A stretch of 64,000 nucleotides of DNA from MTP4 sp052056915 (GTDB lineage Archaea > Halobacteriota > Methanosarcinia > Methanosarcinales > Methanosarcinaceae): the NCBI RefSeq assembly GCF_052056915.1, contig NZ_CP195119.1, positions 3,410,001-3,474,000 on the forward strand. The letters are read 5' to 3'. The translations under genes were made by a program, and so were the position numbers. The notes under the pieces were generated by a model. The model worked only from the letters and a program-made list of their open reading frames with translations. It was not told where the DNA came from and made no database searches. Shown in pieces: positions 33,397 through 42,645 of this stretch; position 1 is the first letter of the stretch; each line of letters starts with the position of its first letter.

Positions 33397-35447
33397 TGTG
33401 TCACCCCCGCTTCCTCGACCCGGATCAGCATGTCAAACAGGTCATAGAAATTGATGATATTTGCCTGGTGAATTTTCCTGAGGATTTTTGCCCTTTTGTC
33501 AAGTTCCGCATAGATCTTCCTTACCTGGTTTTCCGGGATTCCCATGCGTGGGGCGATCTTTTGCTCCAGCAGGTAGGAATTGTTCTTCCCCGTAAATTTG
33601 AATGTGTCAGTGGCAGGGTCCCATTTGAAAATGTCCATGAAATTGAAAGCCTGGTTTATGGAGTCATAGCCCACTATTTCGTTTACGGTGAGCACCCTTC
33701 TGCCGAGCCCTTTTCCGGGCACGTTTACCGCGCTCTGGATGAGAACCACGTTCAGGTTATCCACATAATTTTTAGGGACGCTGATGGGATCCCCGGTTAG
33801 CCTCTGGATCAGCTTTTCAACGGAGGCGGCATGGAATGTGGACATGACCGGGTGCCCTGTCTGCATGGCCTGGAAGGCAATGTTCCCTTCAACGCCGCGG
33901 ATTTCCCCGATCATTATCTCGTTCGGGCGCTGGCGGAGAGCTGCTTTCAAAAGGTCGAACATCGAAACCTCGGAGTTGCTTTCTTCCCTGGAGGTCCTCG
34001 TGACTTCCCGGGTCCAGTTCTTATGTGGTACCTGCAGTTCCGGGGTATCTTCAATGGAGACGATCTTTGAATTGGGAGGAAGAAAAGTGGTCACTGCGTT
34101 CATCATGGTGGTTTTTCCCGAAGCCGTTTCCCCGGAAACGAAGCAGTTCATCCCTGCCCTGAGCATCATCCACATGTAAGCAGCCATGGTGTAGTCGAGT
34201 GTCCCGAATTCGATCAGCTCGAGGATTGAGATTGGGGTTCCCATGAACTTCCTGATTGTGAAGTTGCTGCCCCGCTTTGAGACATCTTCCCCGAAGACGA
34301 TGTTGATCCTGGACCCGTCAGGAAGTGCGGTATCAACGATGGGGTCCCGGTAGGTAATGGGTTTTCCCACCTTTTCGGACATCTGTATGACAAAAGAGTT
34401 GAGTTCCTCCATCTCCTGGAACGAGTTTGTCGTCTTCAGGGCTGCAAAGACCTTGTGTTCTACAAAAATCCTGCCAAGCCCGCTGCAGGTAATATCTTCT
34501 ATGTTAGTGTCCTTAAGCAGGGGTTCCAGCACTCCCATCCCTACCTTATCCCTGATCATGAGGTATTTGACGGCCCTGAATTCTTCGGGCGTCAATCGAA
34601 CTTGCTGCTTACTTTTATTATTGAAAACCTTGCCGACATTCCTGAAACATTTGTTTAAGAGACCCTTTGCGTCTTCATCCTTTTCACTCACTTTTTCCCT
34701 GCTACCCTGTTCTGTTTCTTCCCCCCCGCTTCTTTCCGTTTCTCTTGATTTTTTTCTCTTTTCCCTTTTTTGTTTCCCCGTATTTTTTCCCTTTCGCCAC
34801 CCTGTTTTTTTCTCTTCTTTTCTCCCTGCACCTCCCTCTGCATCTTTCCCTGCATTTCCTTCTGCACTTCCTCCTGTTTTTTCCTCTGTTTTTTCCCCTG
34901 CATTTCTCTCTACTGTTTCATCTACAATGCAGACCTTTTCAAGCACTTTTTCCAGCAGTCTCTTTCTCTCTTCAGGGTCTTTCGTATTTACTTCCAGGTC
35001 CTGGACAACGTCTACAAGCACTCTTTCCACATCTGTAAGGAGGCTGTCCACATTCTGGAAAATAGAAGGTTCGATAGGGATGTAGTAGTTTCTCATGTCT
35101 TCATTATCCGGATAAATATGGACAGCAAGCCCTCCTCCTATGGGGTAGATCAGGTTGGGGAACCTCTTGTTTTTCAAAGCCCTTGATATATGGGGATAGA
35201 ATTCCGGAATGCCGATTTCTTCAAGTGGAACCCTGCACAGGTAGTCAAGGATGTGGCGGTTTTCTTCCCTGTCCACGAATTCCTTAAATTCGGGAGAAAG
35301 CCTGGCATACACTTGCTTTCGGGAACGTCCGCCGTTATCCGGGCTAGGCAGCGGGTCAAAAGGCAGAGCTTCCATTTTCAAATCCTCATCCGGTTTTTCG
35401 TTCTCCTGTCGCCGAAATCTTTCTACCGCTTCTTCCGGACCCTTCAC
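33393..35447 (-). CDS. flaI: Archaellum motor ATPase FlaI (ArlI), cluster 1
   Basis: Hexameric ATPase that powers assembly and rotation of the archaellum. 684 residues. The N-terminal domain has KEFVDREENRHILDYL and FPNLIYPIGGG; the C-terminal secretion-ATPase domain has Walker A GETASGKTTM (about 434-443), the Asp box MIGEIRGVEGN and the His box GHPVMSTFHAAS. A Lys/Glu/Gly-rich, low-complexity insert of roughly 80 residues (about 185-265) is missing from the cluster-2 copy. The start is GTG, after GGAG; a stop lies just upstream in frame. The 158-base gap from flaH is larger than elsewhere in the cluster. Confidence 0.93.
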   Translation of the reverse strand: MKGPEEAVERFRRQENEKPDEDLKMEALPFDPLPSPDNGGRSRKQVYARLSPEFKEFVDREENRHILDYLCRVPLEEIGIPEFYPHISRALKNKRFPNLIYPIGGGLAVHIYPDNEDMRNYYIPIEPSIFQNVDSLLTDVERVLVDVVQDLEVNTKDPEERKRLLEKVLEKVCIVDETVERNAGEKTEEKTGGSAEGNAGKDAEGGAGRKEEKKTGWRKGKNTGKQKREKRKKSRETERSGGEETEQGSREKVSEKDEDAKGLLNKCFRNVGKVFNNKSKQQVRLTPEEFRAVKYLMIRDKVGMGVLEPLLKDTNIEDITCSGLGRIFVEHKVFAALKTTNSFQEMEELNSFVIQMSEKVGKPITYRDPIVDTALPDGSRINIVFGEDVSKRGSNFTIRKFMGTPISILELIEFGTLDYTMAAYMWMMLRAGMNCFVSGETASGKTTMMNAVTTFLPPNSKIVSIEDTPELQVPHKNWTREVTRTSREESNSEVSMFDLLKAALRQRPNEIMIGEIRGVEGNIAFQAMQTGHPVMSTFHAASVEKLIQRLTGDPISVPKNYVDNLNVVLIQSAVNVPGKGLGRRVLTVNEIVGYDSINQAFNFMDIFKWDPATDTFKFTGKNNSYLLEQKIAPRMGIPENQVRKIYAELDKRAKILRKIHQANIINFYDLFDMLIRVEEAGVTQ

Positions 35448-35605
35448 TTTTCTCCAGTATGTTTAAGTCCCGGTTTTCAGGTTCCACTGCTTTATGTTTT
35501 TCAGTTTCAGCTGTTTTTTCTGCTGATCTTTTTTGGTCTACTAACTTTTCTTCTACTGGTCTTCCTCCTATCTTCGTATTTCCAGGAGTTAGCGGATTTC
35601 CTTTT

Positions 35606-36412
35606 TCAGGCCTTAACTTTCGAGACCGGGATGATTTTCAACCCGTATTCGCTTTCCACATCAAAACTCAGCATGTTGCCGATTTCCTTCCTTGCTCCCC
35701 GGAGCTTCTGGATTTCCATGGTCTTTATCCACTGGTCCCCCACATGTTCTATTCTGAGTTCCATGTAGGCGTCGCAGATTGACCTTATCCGGGAGAGAAT
35801 TGCTTCTGAGAACGAATAACCGTGGACGCTTATGAGGATGGTTTTTCCCCTATCGCAGAGCTTTACACATTCGGTAAAAAAGTTTAATATGGAATTTTCC
35901 GGGGAATTCACGACAAAAGCTGTCAGGGAATCGATAAGTACAAGCTCTTCTTCACTTCTTTTGATGCATTCGAGGAGCATCAGGAGCAGTTTTTCGCTAA
36001 TTTGGGGATTTTCTTCAATGTAGTTAGCGTCTATTTCGAGTATTCTGGACCTTCCTATTATGAAATAGTCGTAGACGTCAAGGGCCAGCTTTTCCATCTG
36101 CCTCAGCATATCTTTTGCTGTCTTTTCAGTCGTAAGGGCGAGCACGGTTTTTCCCTGGTCCAGGGCTCCCCACATAATTTGCTGCAGGAGGATGGATTTG
36201 CCACTATTGTTTCCTCCTTCAAGCAGGCTCAGGGAACCAACCGGTACGCCTCCTTCCATCTTCCTGTCGATCTCCAGGTGTCCAAAAGATATGACCTCAA
36301 GAGGGGCTTTTTCCTCCCCCGTAATTTCTTCTAGCATTTCTTCAAGGGATTCCTCTGCGCCAAATAATGGTCCATTCCCCTGAATTTCCTCCCCCGGAGC
36401 CCTGTCACTCAT
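35606..36412 (-). CDS. flaH: Archaellum protein FlaH (ArlH), cluster 1
   Basis: RecA/KaiC-like ATP-binding protein of the motor ring; it binds FlaI and may act as a switch. The Walker A is GGNNSGKSILLQQ (about 64). Walker B-like LVLIDSLTAFVV follows, then DRGKTILISVHGYSFSEAIL. The C-terminal half is close to that of the cluster-2 copy (MEIQKLRGARKEIGNMLSFD). The frame begins at 36424, but GGGGAAAGAG before ATG 36412 is the better signal. The N-terminus is about 20-25 residues longer than in cluster 2 and acidic. Confidence 0.92.
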   Translation of the reverse strand: MSDRAPGEEIQGNGPLFGAEESLEEMLEEITGEEKAPLEVISFGHLEIDRKMEGGVPVGSLSLLEGGNNSGKSILLQQIMWGALDQGKTVLALTTEKTAKDMLRQMEKLALDVYDYFIIGRSRILEIDANYIEENPQISEKLLLMLLECIKRSEEELVLIDSLTAFVVNSPENSILNFFTECVKLCDRGKTILISVHGYSFSEAILSRIRSICDAYMELRIEHVGDQWIKTMEIQKLRGARKEIGNMLSFDVESEYGLKIIPVSKVKA

Positions 36413-36531
36413 CTCTTTCCCCATCCAATTCTTTATTTTTCAGTTTTTAATGTCCCTTTTCTACACCAATCTTTATGGATTACCTTTCAGTTCTCAATCC
36501 CCTTCTTTACTAATCTTAACGGGTTTCATTT

Positions 36532-37050
36532 CTACCTTTTAAAATATACCGAATCTCCCGCTCCATTCGGGGTTGTTACCTGTATCCAGTTTTCACTGTT
36601 GTTCCCTATGGGATCTGAGGCATTCAGCCTGACCTGCATTTCCATTATCTCCCCTGGGTCAAAGATCCCGGGGTTTATCAGGTCGGGGGAAATGCTGTGC
36701 ACCTTCCAGTGGTTCCCGGCAAGAGGGGCAGTTTCTCCCTGGTACGGAGCCCAGATGGTTTTTGTTGTGTTGGATGAGTTGCAGTACAGGACGATCACAT
36801 CCATATATTCGAAATCCCCGATTTTCACGGCTCCGGTGTTATTAACGGAAAGAAGGATGTCAACACCGTCTGTTGTGGCCCCTATGATCTCTATTTCTGT
36901 TTTGAGCATCTCGTTTTTGTTTTCCTGCATCTCCACGAAAGAATCCGAAAGCACGTCTGCCATGTAAAACCCTCCTCTTGAGCAGACATAGGATGTAAGA
37001 AGGATGGCTGAAACCGAGACCATTGCTGCAATGATTGACCCAAACCCCAT
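36532..37050 (-). CDS. flaF: Archaellum stator-type protein FlaF (ArlF), cluster 1
   Basis: A 172-residue protein with one N-terminal membrane helix (FGSIIAAMVSVSAILLTSYV) and an outer beta-sandwich (TEIEIIGATTDGVDILLSVN, then NPGIFDPGEIMEMQV, then WIQVTTPNGAGDSVYF). FlaF binds the S-layer and, with FlaG, anchors the motor. The start overlaps the flaG stop by one base (TAATG). Its stop is TAG (36532-36534), the only TAG stop of the window, and a TGA follows one codon later, so read-through would add just two residues. Confidence 0.85.
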   Translation of the reverse strand: MGFGSIIAAMVSVSAILLTSYVCSRGGFYMADVLSDSFVEMQENKNEMLKTEIEIIGATTDGVDILLSVNNTGAVKIGDFEYMDVIVLYCNSSNTTKTIWAPYQGETAPLAGNHWKVHSISPDLINPGIFDPGEIMEMQVRLNASDPIGNNSENWIQVTTPNGAGDSVYFKR

Positions 37051-37550
37051 TATGCCACCGTGAAATAGGTCTCTTCCGAAACTCCGTTGTACGCATTGAA
37101 CTTGATGAAGTATTTTTCTCCGTTTACAAACGCATAAGATTCTGAAAGTTTAATTGTGATTTTAAGCGTCTCTCCGGTGTCCCAGTTGTCATCCGTACCC
37201 TGTTCTATTGAATAGCTCCAGGTCGGCGTCGAACTTGCGCTTTCGTCATAAGGTATCCGCTCAAAGTTCCCGGACATGCCGAAAAAAAGGTCTGATTCAT
37301 CTATCAGACCTGAGGATATCTGGCTGCAACCTATGTTCTTGACCCAGACGCAGACCTCCGTTTCATCGGAGCTAACCATTTCATGAAGGATCGCCGTATC
37401 TGTCAGGATCTGGTCCCCCATTGCGTCTGCGCGGCTCATGATGGGGTCCCCTGCGGTAATGACGGAAGGGTACACGGCTGAAATAAATGCAAATGCACAG
37501 ATTACGGAAGCTGTCGTTAGAATCGCAGCACTTATCGAATCCCCACTCAA
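37050..37550 (-). CDS. flaG: Archaellum stator-type protein FlaG (ArlG), cluster 1
   Basis: A 166-residue protein with an N-terminal membrane helix (SISAAILTTASVICAFAFIS) and an outer beta-domain (VCVWVKNIGCSQISS, then SDLFFGMSGNFERIPYD, then WDTGETLKITIKL). FlaG forms a filament tip-like complex with FlaF in the cell envelope. The start is TTG with a run of six G eight bases before it; the cluster-2 copy has ATG at the same place (MSGDSI against MSGETI), which supports this start. It overlaps flaF by one base. Confidence 0.85.
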   Translation of the reverse strand: MSGDSISAAILTTASVICAFAFISAVYPSVITAGDPIMSRADAMGDQILTDTAILHEMVSSDETEVCVWVKNIGCSQISSGLIDESDLFFGMSGNFERIPYDESASSTPTWSYSIEQGTDDNWDTGETLKITIKLSESYAFVNGEKYFIKFNAYNGVSEETYFTVA

Positions 37551-37620
37551 TAGTTTGCCCCCCGGCTTATTTCCTGGCCTGGCCTTTTCCCTTTTTTCTC
37601 TCTATCCTTTTTTCTCGAAT

Positions 37621-38355
37621 TCAGTTAAAAGCCAGTTCTGTTTTTTTGTCTTTTTTCTCCCCTTCCCAGCCGGTCTCCCCATAGATAGGCTGGATTCTTC
37701 CTCCGGATTTCCCCGGATTCAGGATTGCACTCAAATGCGAAAGCACCACTATGTTTTCCTTCATGCTTACTCTGCTTTCCTCGGCAGGTTCTTCAATGGA
37801 AAGATTTGCAATATTCTGAAGAACACCCTTTAACTCATCGGAAAGGTGTCCAGTGACGTTGTAGAGGTTCAGGAGCTCATCAAGATTGCTGTGCCCGACA
37901 GTCCTGACCGCATAATCCACCCAGCGCATCAGTTCCACGATCATGGGGGTGTCTATCTCTTTTTGCCCGGAAACCTCAAGTTCCTGGGCAGGAATTACCG
38001 GTGTCTTTCCTTCCTGTTTCACGCTCTCCCATGCAGGTTGGATTGCATCCTGGTTGATAGCATCTTGATTTCCTTCGATTCTCTTCTTCCGGTCCTTATC
38101 AGCCTGGGAGTTTCCCTGAACCGTGGAAGGGCTTTCAAATCCCTCTTTCGGGACCTTTTCTTCGGCATTTTCTCCCTCCACTGGCACCTCTTTTTTCGCT
38201 GCCTCGATCTTCGGTGCTCCCTGGCTCTGGATCCCGCAGAAAGGATTATCCGTCCTGTTCATCTGGTCCCTGATATCTACGAGTAACTCTCTCATTTCCC
38301 CTTTTAAAATCTTGAATTCAGTTTCAAGTCCGGTTACTCTTTTATCCAGTTCCAT
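37621..38355 (-). CDS. flaD: Archaellum accessory protein of the FlaC/D/E type (ArlCDE), cluster 1
   Basis: A 244-residue cytoplasmic protein. An N-terminal coiled coil (VTGLETEFKILKGEMRELL) is followed by a variable Glu/Lys/Pro-rich linker and a C-terminal FlaD/E domain (MIVELMRWVDYAVRTVGHSN, then LDELLNLYNVTGHLSDELK). FlaC/D/E proteins form the cytosolic ring that links the motor to the chemotaxis system by CheF. AGGTG lies eight bases before ATG 38355; a GTG three codons upstream is less likely, and the cluster-2 protein starts at the same place (MEIEDR). Confidence 0.88.
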   Translation of the reverse strand: MELDKRVTGLETEFKILKGEMRELLVDIRDQMNRTDNPFCGIQSQGAPKIEAAKKEVPVEGENAEEKVPKEGFESPSTVQGNSQADKDRKKRIEGNQDAINQDAIQPAWESVKQEGKTPVIPAQELEVSGQKEIDTPMIVELMRWVDYAVRTVGHSNLDELLNLYNVTGHLSDELKGVLQNIANLSIEEPAEESRVSMKENIVVLSHLSAILNPGKSGGRIQPIYGETGWEGEKKDKKTELAFN

Positions 38356-38457
38356 GCTAAACACCTGAAAAAAGGTGAATACCCCTCATCCGGTCCCTCA
38401 AGTTACTGAAAGTAATAAAAAGAGAGGGGGTGGGGATAATTTCCCCTATTTTCGAGC

Positions 38458-39048
38458 TTATTTCAGGTTCATGACAGTGTCTATCTGCGGAGGTGTAGTC
38501 CTGGTAAGTGGGAGAATTGCTCCTACTTTCGGTTTTACTTCAATCCTGAATTCCTGATTAACTGCAGTGCTAGCAGTAGACAATTCGGAACCTGAAGGAA
38601 CAGTTATAGTCAACTGCACCTTTTCGTGCTGCTCCAGAACACTATCCCCGTCGTCATCGCCGACAAAAACCTTGCTCCATGTTACACTTTCGTTGTAAAC
38701 ACTGCTGTCAGCGTAGGATACGACCATCATTCCAGCATTGCTATTGGTTCCAATATCCACAGGGGCCTGTCCTGCAGTAAGCTGGAGGGTCACAAGAATC
38801 TGCCCAACTGTACTGGTGTTTCCACTCTCCTTAGCGATCACATCACCTGCAAGTTGTACTGAGGATGATGCCTGCTTGACACCCTCGTCAATGGTCGCTT
38901 TGGCGGTGTCGGAGGTTGTAAACCCTGCTCCGAGGACCACGTAAGAGAATACGGCTGCCACCACGACAAAGGCGGTCAGCACGATTGCTGATTCGAGCCC
39001 GGTGAAAGCCCTTTCGTCTTTACTGAATATACTAAAAATCCCTTTCAT
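38458..39048 (-). CDS. flaB: Archaellin FlaB (ArlB), cluster 1
   Basis: Filament subunit, 196 residues. The class III signal peptide is KDERAFTG followed by LESAIVLTAFVVVAAVFSYV; the archaeal prepilin peptidase would cut after Gly17. The mature helix is typical of archaellins, and the rest is a beta-rich outer domain with N-glycosylation sequons (NTS, NES). It ends KPKVGAILPLTRTTP, as does the cluster-2 archaellin (PKIGATLPVTRTTP). GAGGAG lies just before the ATG. It is first in the operon, and only one archaellin is present per cluster. Confidence 0.95.
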   Translation of the reverse strand: MKGIFSIFSKDERAFTGLESAIVLTAFVVVAAVFSYVVLGAGFTTSDTAKATIDEGVKQASSSVQLAGDVIAKESGNTSTVGQILVTLQLTAGQAPVDIGTNSNAGMMVVSYADSSVYNESVTWSKVFVGDDDGDSVLEQHEKVQLTITVPSGSELSTASTAVNQEFRIEVKPKVGAILPLTRTTPPQIDTVMNLK

Positions 39049-39529
39049 GTTTCACTCCTCATATTTCTTTGTTTTTGAATAAAAATATATAGAAATCACT
39101 AAAGACCCCGCCTCCCTACCCTGGGTTTGAGCCTCATGGCTATTGGGCAGTTAGCAGTTCTTCCAGTAAATGACCCCTATATACATACCCACAATTTTAC
39201 AACAGATAGTATAACTTTACTAACATATTAACTTTGCCCAAATAATTTTATAGTTACTATATCTGCATTTATTCAAAAAAAATTGAATTTAAACCAATAA
39301 ATTGTTTAATCCTGGGCTTATTTTGAGAATTGATATTTCAAATTTCAGGAACTTTGGAGGAGCAGCCTTCAGTTTTTGGGAGTTTTTACCAATCTCTTAT
39401 AACGGATTTTTAATATTTTTTATGTTGTATGCAGGTAAGATATTTTTATTTTGTAAAATATATGTTCGATTCAATAAATTAAACTGTATATGTATTAATA
39501 CAATCTAAATAAAAAATTTGGGGGTGGAG
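39049..39529. other. Intergenic region upstream of flaB, cluster 1
   Basis: On the minus strand a TATA box (TCTATATATTTTT, about 39083-39093) stands near 40 bases before the flaB start, giving a short leader with its ribosome site. The rest is AT-rich and without a gene. The 3' side abuts the stop of korB. Confidence 0.5.
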
Positions 39530-40381
39530 TTAATAAAATTTTTCCAACTCACGCTTCGTTTCTTCAGGGGAAAACTTCTGCCTGACAAGAGTTTTTTCCT
39601 GAATCATCGGTACCAGTTCCTCCAGTGTTTTCCGGTTGTTTTTAAAGAAAATTCCGTTAGGGATCCTTTCTCCCCATTCCAGGGCTCTTTCAAAGGCTTT
39701 GAGACGGTCGGAGGGGCCGTATTCCTCTTCTAGTTTGTACACCCTGTCCCTGTACCATTTGAAGGTATTTACCTTGTTGAAGGTCACGCAGGGCTGGAGG
39801 ACGTCCAGAAGGGCGAAACCTTTGTGGGAAATGGCGGCTTTCATCAGGTCTTTCAGGTACTCGGGATCGCCTGCAAAGCCCCTGGCGACAAAGCTGCAGT
39901 CCAGGGAGATTGCCAGGGCAAGCGGGTTCATGGGTTCCGAGAGGGAGCCGAAGGGCTGGACCTTCGAACGGGTGCCCTGGTCCGAGGTAGGGGAGGCCTG
40001 GCCCTTGGTCAGCCCGTAGATCTGGTTGTTGTGCACGAGCAGGGTAACGTTCGGGTTTCTGCGGATGGCGTGGATGAAATGGTTTCCTCCTTCTCCGTAG
40101 CAGTCCCCGTCCCCGGCAACGGCGATTACGTGCAGGGCGTCGTTGGCGAGTCTGGTGGCTGTAGCGACAGGGAGAGTCCTTCCGTGCAGCCCGTTGAAGG
40201 TGTGGCATTTCATATAGTGAGGCAATTTCCCGCTCTGCCCTATCCCTGAGACGAGCAGGACTTCCCAGGGTTCTATGTCCAGTTCTACCAGCGCCTGTTT
40301 GAGGCTTGAGAGGATCTGGAAGTTCCCGCAGCCCGGGCACCAGGCAGGGACCTGGCCTTCATAGGCTTCAAATGTAGGCAT
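39530..40381 (-). CDS. korB: 2-oxoacid:ferredoxin oxidoreductase, beta subunit
   Basis: The TPP and [4Fe-4S]-binding subunit (283 residues) that oxidatively decarboxylates a 2-oxoacid with CoA and passes electrons to ferredoxin. Visible marks are VPAWCPGCGNFQIL (cluster cysteines), HTFNGLHGRTLPVATATRLA, the TPP motif GDGDCYGEGGNHFIHAIRRN and NNQIYGLTKGQASPTS. The start overlaps the end of korA by 14 bases. The two-subunit form with a gamma domain fused to alpha is typical of KorAB. The substrate (2-oxoglutarate or another) is not proven. Confidence 0.9.
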   Translation of the reverse strand: MPTFEAYEGQVPAWCPGCGNFQILSSLKQALVELDIEPWEVLLVSGIGQSGKLPHYMKCHTFNGLHGRTLPVATATRLANDALHVIAVAGDGDCYGEGGNHFIHAIRRNPNVTLLVHNNQIYGLTKGQASPTSDQGTRSKVQPFGSLSEPMNPLALAISLDCSFVARGFAGDPEYLKDLMKAAISHKGFALLDVLQPCVTFNKVNTFKWYRDRVYKLEEEYGPSDRLKAFERALEWGERIPNGIFFKNNRKTLEELVPMIQEKTLVRQKFSPEETKRELEKFY

Positions 40382-42092
40382 GCAACTCCTCCTTCAGGTA
40401 TTCAACGGTAAAGGGCCTCCCGTCGTACCGCGTGATCAGGTGCGCAAACTCAAACCCTGTCTCGGCCCTGAAAAGCTTTGCAAACTGGCCGATGGCATTG
40501 TTTTCTATGCAGATTGCAAGGTCTGCATTTTCCAGAAGGTCCAGATAGTCGAACCTGTCTCTTTCCGGGAGAGGGTATATTTCGCTGAAATGCAGCATCG
40601 AAATTTTCTGCTCTTTTGAAAATATGTCCACTACCTCTCTTATCACCCCGTAGGTAGAGCCGTGTCCCACAAGCACGATTTTTGGGGATGCGTCCCCATA
40701 AAGGTACGGAGCTTCCATTTCTTTCCGGATAAGGGGCATTTTTTCCAGGAGCCTTTTCCGGACCATTTCTATCCGGGTTTCCGAGTCTTCAATGATATGC
40801 CCTTTCTCATCGTGTTCATCACTGTCTGTTACGACCAGGTGTTTCCCGGCTTCTCCCGGGACTGCAAGGAGGGAGACGCCTGTGCCGGATAAGGCATGGC
40901 GTTTGTATTCCCCGGAACCTTCAAGGTCCGCTTCACGGAGGCGGTAATCATTGTAGATAAGTCGTCCCGGGTCGAAGTCCTCAAAGGTCCACTGGGAATC
41001 TCCAAGGTACTGATCGGACTGGATAAAGACGGGAACCTGGTACTTCTCCGCAAGTTCGAAGGCTTTGTTTGTCAGGTGGAAAGCCTGCTTCGGGGTTCCC
41101 GGGTCGAAGATTACCCTTGGAAACTCTCCGTGTCCCGCATAAAGGACAAAGAGGAGGTCTGCCTGTTCGGTCCGGGTTGGAAGGCCTGTTGCCGGGCCCG
41201 GGCGCTGTATTTCGGCAATCACGATCGGGGTCTCGGTCATGCCTGCCAGGGAGAGCCCTTCTACCATCAGGGCAAAGCCCCCTCCCGAGGTCCCTGTCAT
41301 GGCTCTTACCCCGGCAAAAGAGGCGCCTATCGCCATGTTAATGGCTGCTACCTCGTCTTCCGCCTGTTCGACAATTATCCCGTGTTCCCCTGCCTTTGAA
41401 GCAAGGAAATTCATGATCCCGGTGGAAGGTGTCATCGGGTAGGCGGAATAGAACTTGCAGCCGGACATAAGGGCTCCCAGCCCTATTGCCTGGAGCCCGT
41501 TTATCAGCATGAGTTTCCTGTTCCCTGTTTCCTCAAGCCTGAACGCTTCACAGCGGGGACAGCTGGAAAGGGCGTAATCGTATCCTGCCCGGGCACAGGC
41601 AATGTTTTTCTCTATTATTTCTTCCCCTTTCTTCTTGAATGCCGTTTTCAGGATTCTTTCCAGGGCTTCCAGCCCCATCCCCAGTATCCCCAGCACGGCT
41701 CCCGTTGCCACGGTATTTACCATTACCCTGTTCTTCCCCACATCAAGGGCGATTTTCTTGAAAGGTACGTCTATGAATTCCGGCTCTTCGAATGTCTTTT
41801 TGATGCTTTCGGAATCGTAGAGGATTATCCCCTCTTCTCCCAGGCTTTTCCTGTGCGTCTCGATTGTGTTCAGGTCAAGGGCTACAAGGATGTCCAGAAC
41901 GTCCCTGGACGCCGTCACCCGCCTGTCTGAAAAGCGGACCTGGTAAAAATTATGTCCTCCGCGGATCCGGGACATGTAGTCCTGGTGCGTAAATACATGA
42001 AAACCGTTTCGGGAAAAGACTTTTGCAAGAGCGCCTCCAATGGTCTGCAGACCCTGCCCTGCTTCTCCCCCTACCCGTAGGGTGTAGTCCAG
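40368..42092 (-). CDS. korA: 2-oxoacid:ferredoxin oxidoreductase, alpha subunit fused to gamma domain; start codon unusual
   Basis: About 574 residues. The N-terminal gamma domain binds CoA and the C-terminal alpha part completes the TPP site. Conserved sequence runs upstream of the first ATG (41975): GGEAGQGLQTIGGALAKVFS and YMSRIRGGHNFYQVRFSD form one domain. Yet no ATG, GTG or TTG occurs in frame between the TAA at 42117-42119 and ATG 41975. The best candidate is CTG at 42092, with AGGGGG about eight bases before it. Other marks are TGTSGGGFALMVEGLSLAGM, RPGPATGLPTRTEQADL and MLHFSEIYPLP. I give the CTG start; 41975 is the first standard start but would cut the gamma domain. Confidence 0.85.
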   Translation of the reverse strand: MDYTLRVGGEAGQGLQTIGGALAKVFSRNGFHVFTHQDYMSRIRGGHNFYQVRFSDRRVTASRDVLDILVALDLNTIETHRKSLGEEGIILYDSESIKKTFEEPEFIDVPFKKIALDVGKNRVMVNTVATGAVLGILGMGLEALERILKTAFKKKGEEIIEKNIACARAGYDYALSSCPRCEAFRLEETGNRKLMLINGLQAIGLGALMSGCKFYSAYPMTPSTGIMNFLASKAGEHGIIVEQAEDEVAAINMAIGASFAGVRAMTGTSGGGFALMVEGLSLAGMTETPIVIAEIQRPGPATGLPTRTEQADLLFVLYAGHGEFPRVIFDPGTPKQAFHLTNKAFELAEKYQVPVFIQSDQYLGDSQWTFEDFDPGRLIYNDYRLREADLEGSGEYKRHALSGTGVSLLAVPGEAGKHLVVTDSDEHDEKGHIIEDSETRIEMVRKRLLEKMPLIRKEMEAPYLYGDASPKIVLVGHGSTYGVIREVVDIFSKEQKISMLHFSEIYPLPERDRFDYLDLLENADLAICIENNAIGQFAKLFRAETGFEFAHLITRYDGRPFTVEYLKEELHAYI

Positions 42093-42124
42093 AAATTTTA
42101 CCCCCTGTATTTTCTGTTAATTTT

Positions 42125-42290
42125 TGTTCGAATCAGAACATAACCGCTGAACATTAATAATTAAAAATGGAATCCGAGTTTCTATTACTGTTCGAATCAG
42201 AACTATGCCGTCAAACATTAATTATTAAAAATAAACTCCGAATTCTGATAACTGAATTCTGATAACTGAATTCTAGAAACTGAGATTCAC
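42125..42290 (+). repeat. 64-base direct repeat plus 15-base repeats upstream of korA
   Basis: Two copies of a 64-base unit start at 42125 and 42189 (TGTTCGAATCAGAAC, later AACATTAAT and ATTAAAAAT). They are followed by three copies of AATTCTGATAACTG or a variant at about 42240-42285. They lie directly upstream of korAB, so could hold promoter or operator sites. Confidence 0.7.
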
Positions 42291-42645
42291 TCCCCTATCA
42301 TTATGCGGGATGCACATTTTTTATCTTTTCCATGTGCGTTTCCACTGCTCTCCTTATCCGGCCCCCATATAATATATTATATTGGATCTTATATAATCTT
42401 GCTTCCGTTACTGAAATGAACAGGGTTTCCCAAAGAAAAAAACGAGATATTCAAGTACTAATAGATGAATTACCTTTATTCAAAAAAAGGTAGGGTAAAC
42501 TCAAAGATATAAATTTTCATATTTATCAGGTCTTCTTCTGAGGGAAGTTGAAATTCCTCCCGGATACGAAAAAGGTTCTGCTGGCTGGTGTCCTAATTAA
42601 AGGATAAATGTAGAGGTTCCGGACAGCGGAGGAGAATAAGTTAAA
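42291..42645. other. Intergenic region upstream of the small membrane protein gene
   Basis: No gene is seen in 355 bases. CATATAATATATTATAT at 42366-42382 is a strong AT-rich TATA-like site and may drive either neighbour. Confidence 0.4.

Noticed and set aside
35448..35605. A Lys/Glu-rich open frame in the gap between flaH and flaI of cluster 1, which might extend FlaI or code a small protein
   Set aside because: It is in a different frame from flaI, has no start codon with a ribosome site, and ends shortly inside flaI. It could be a remnant, but I cannot support a gene.
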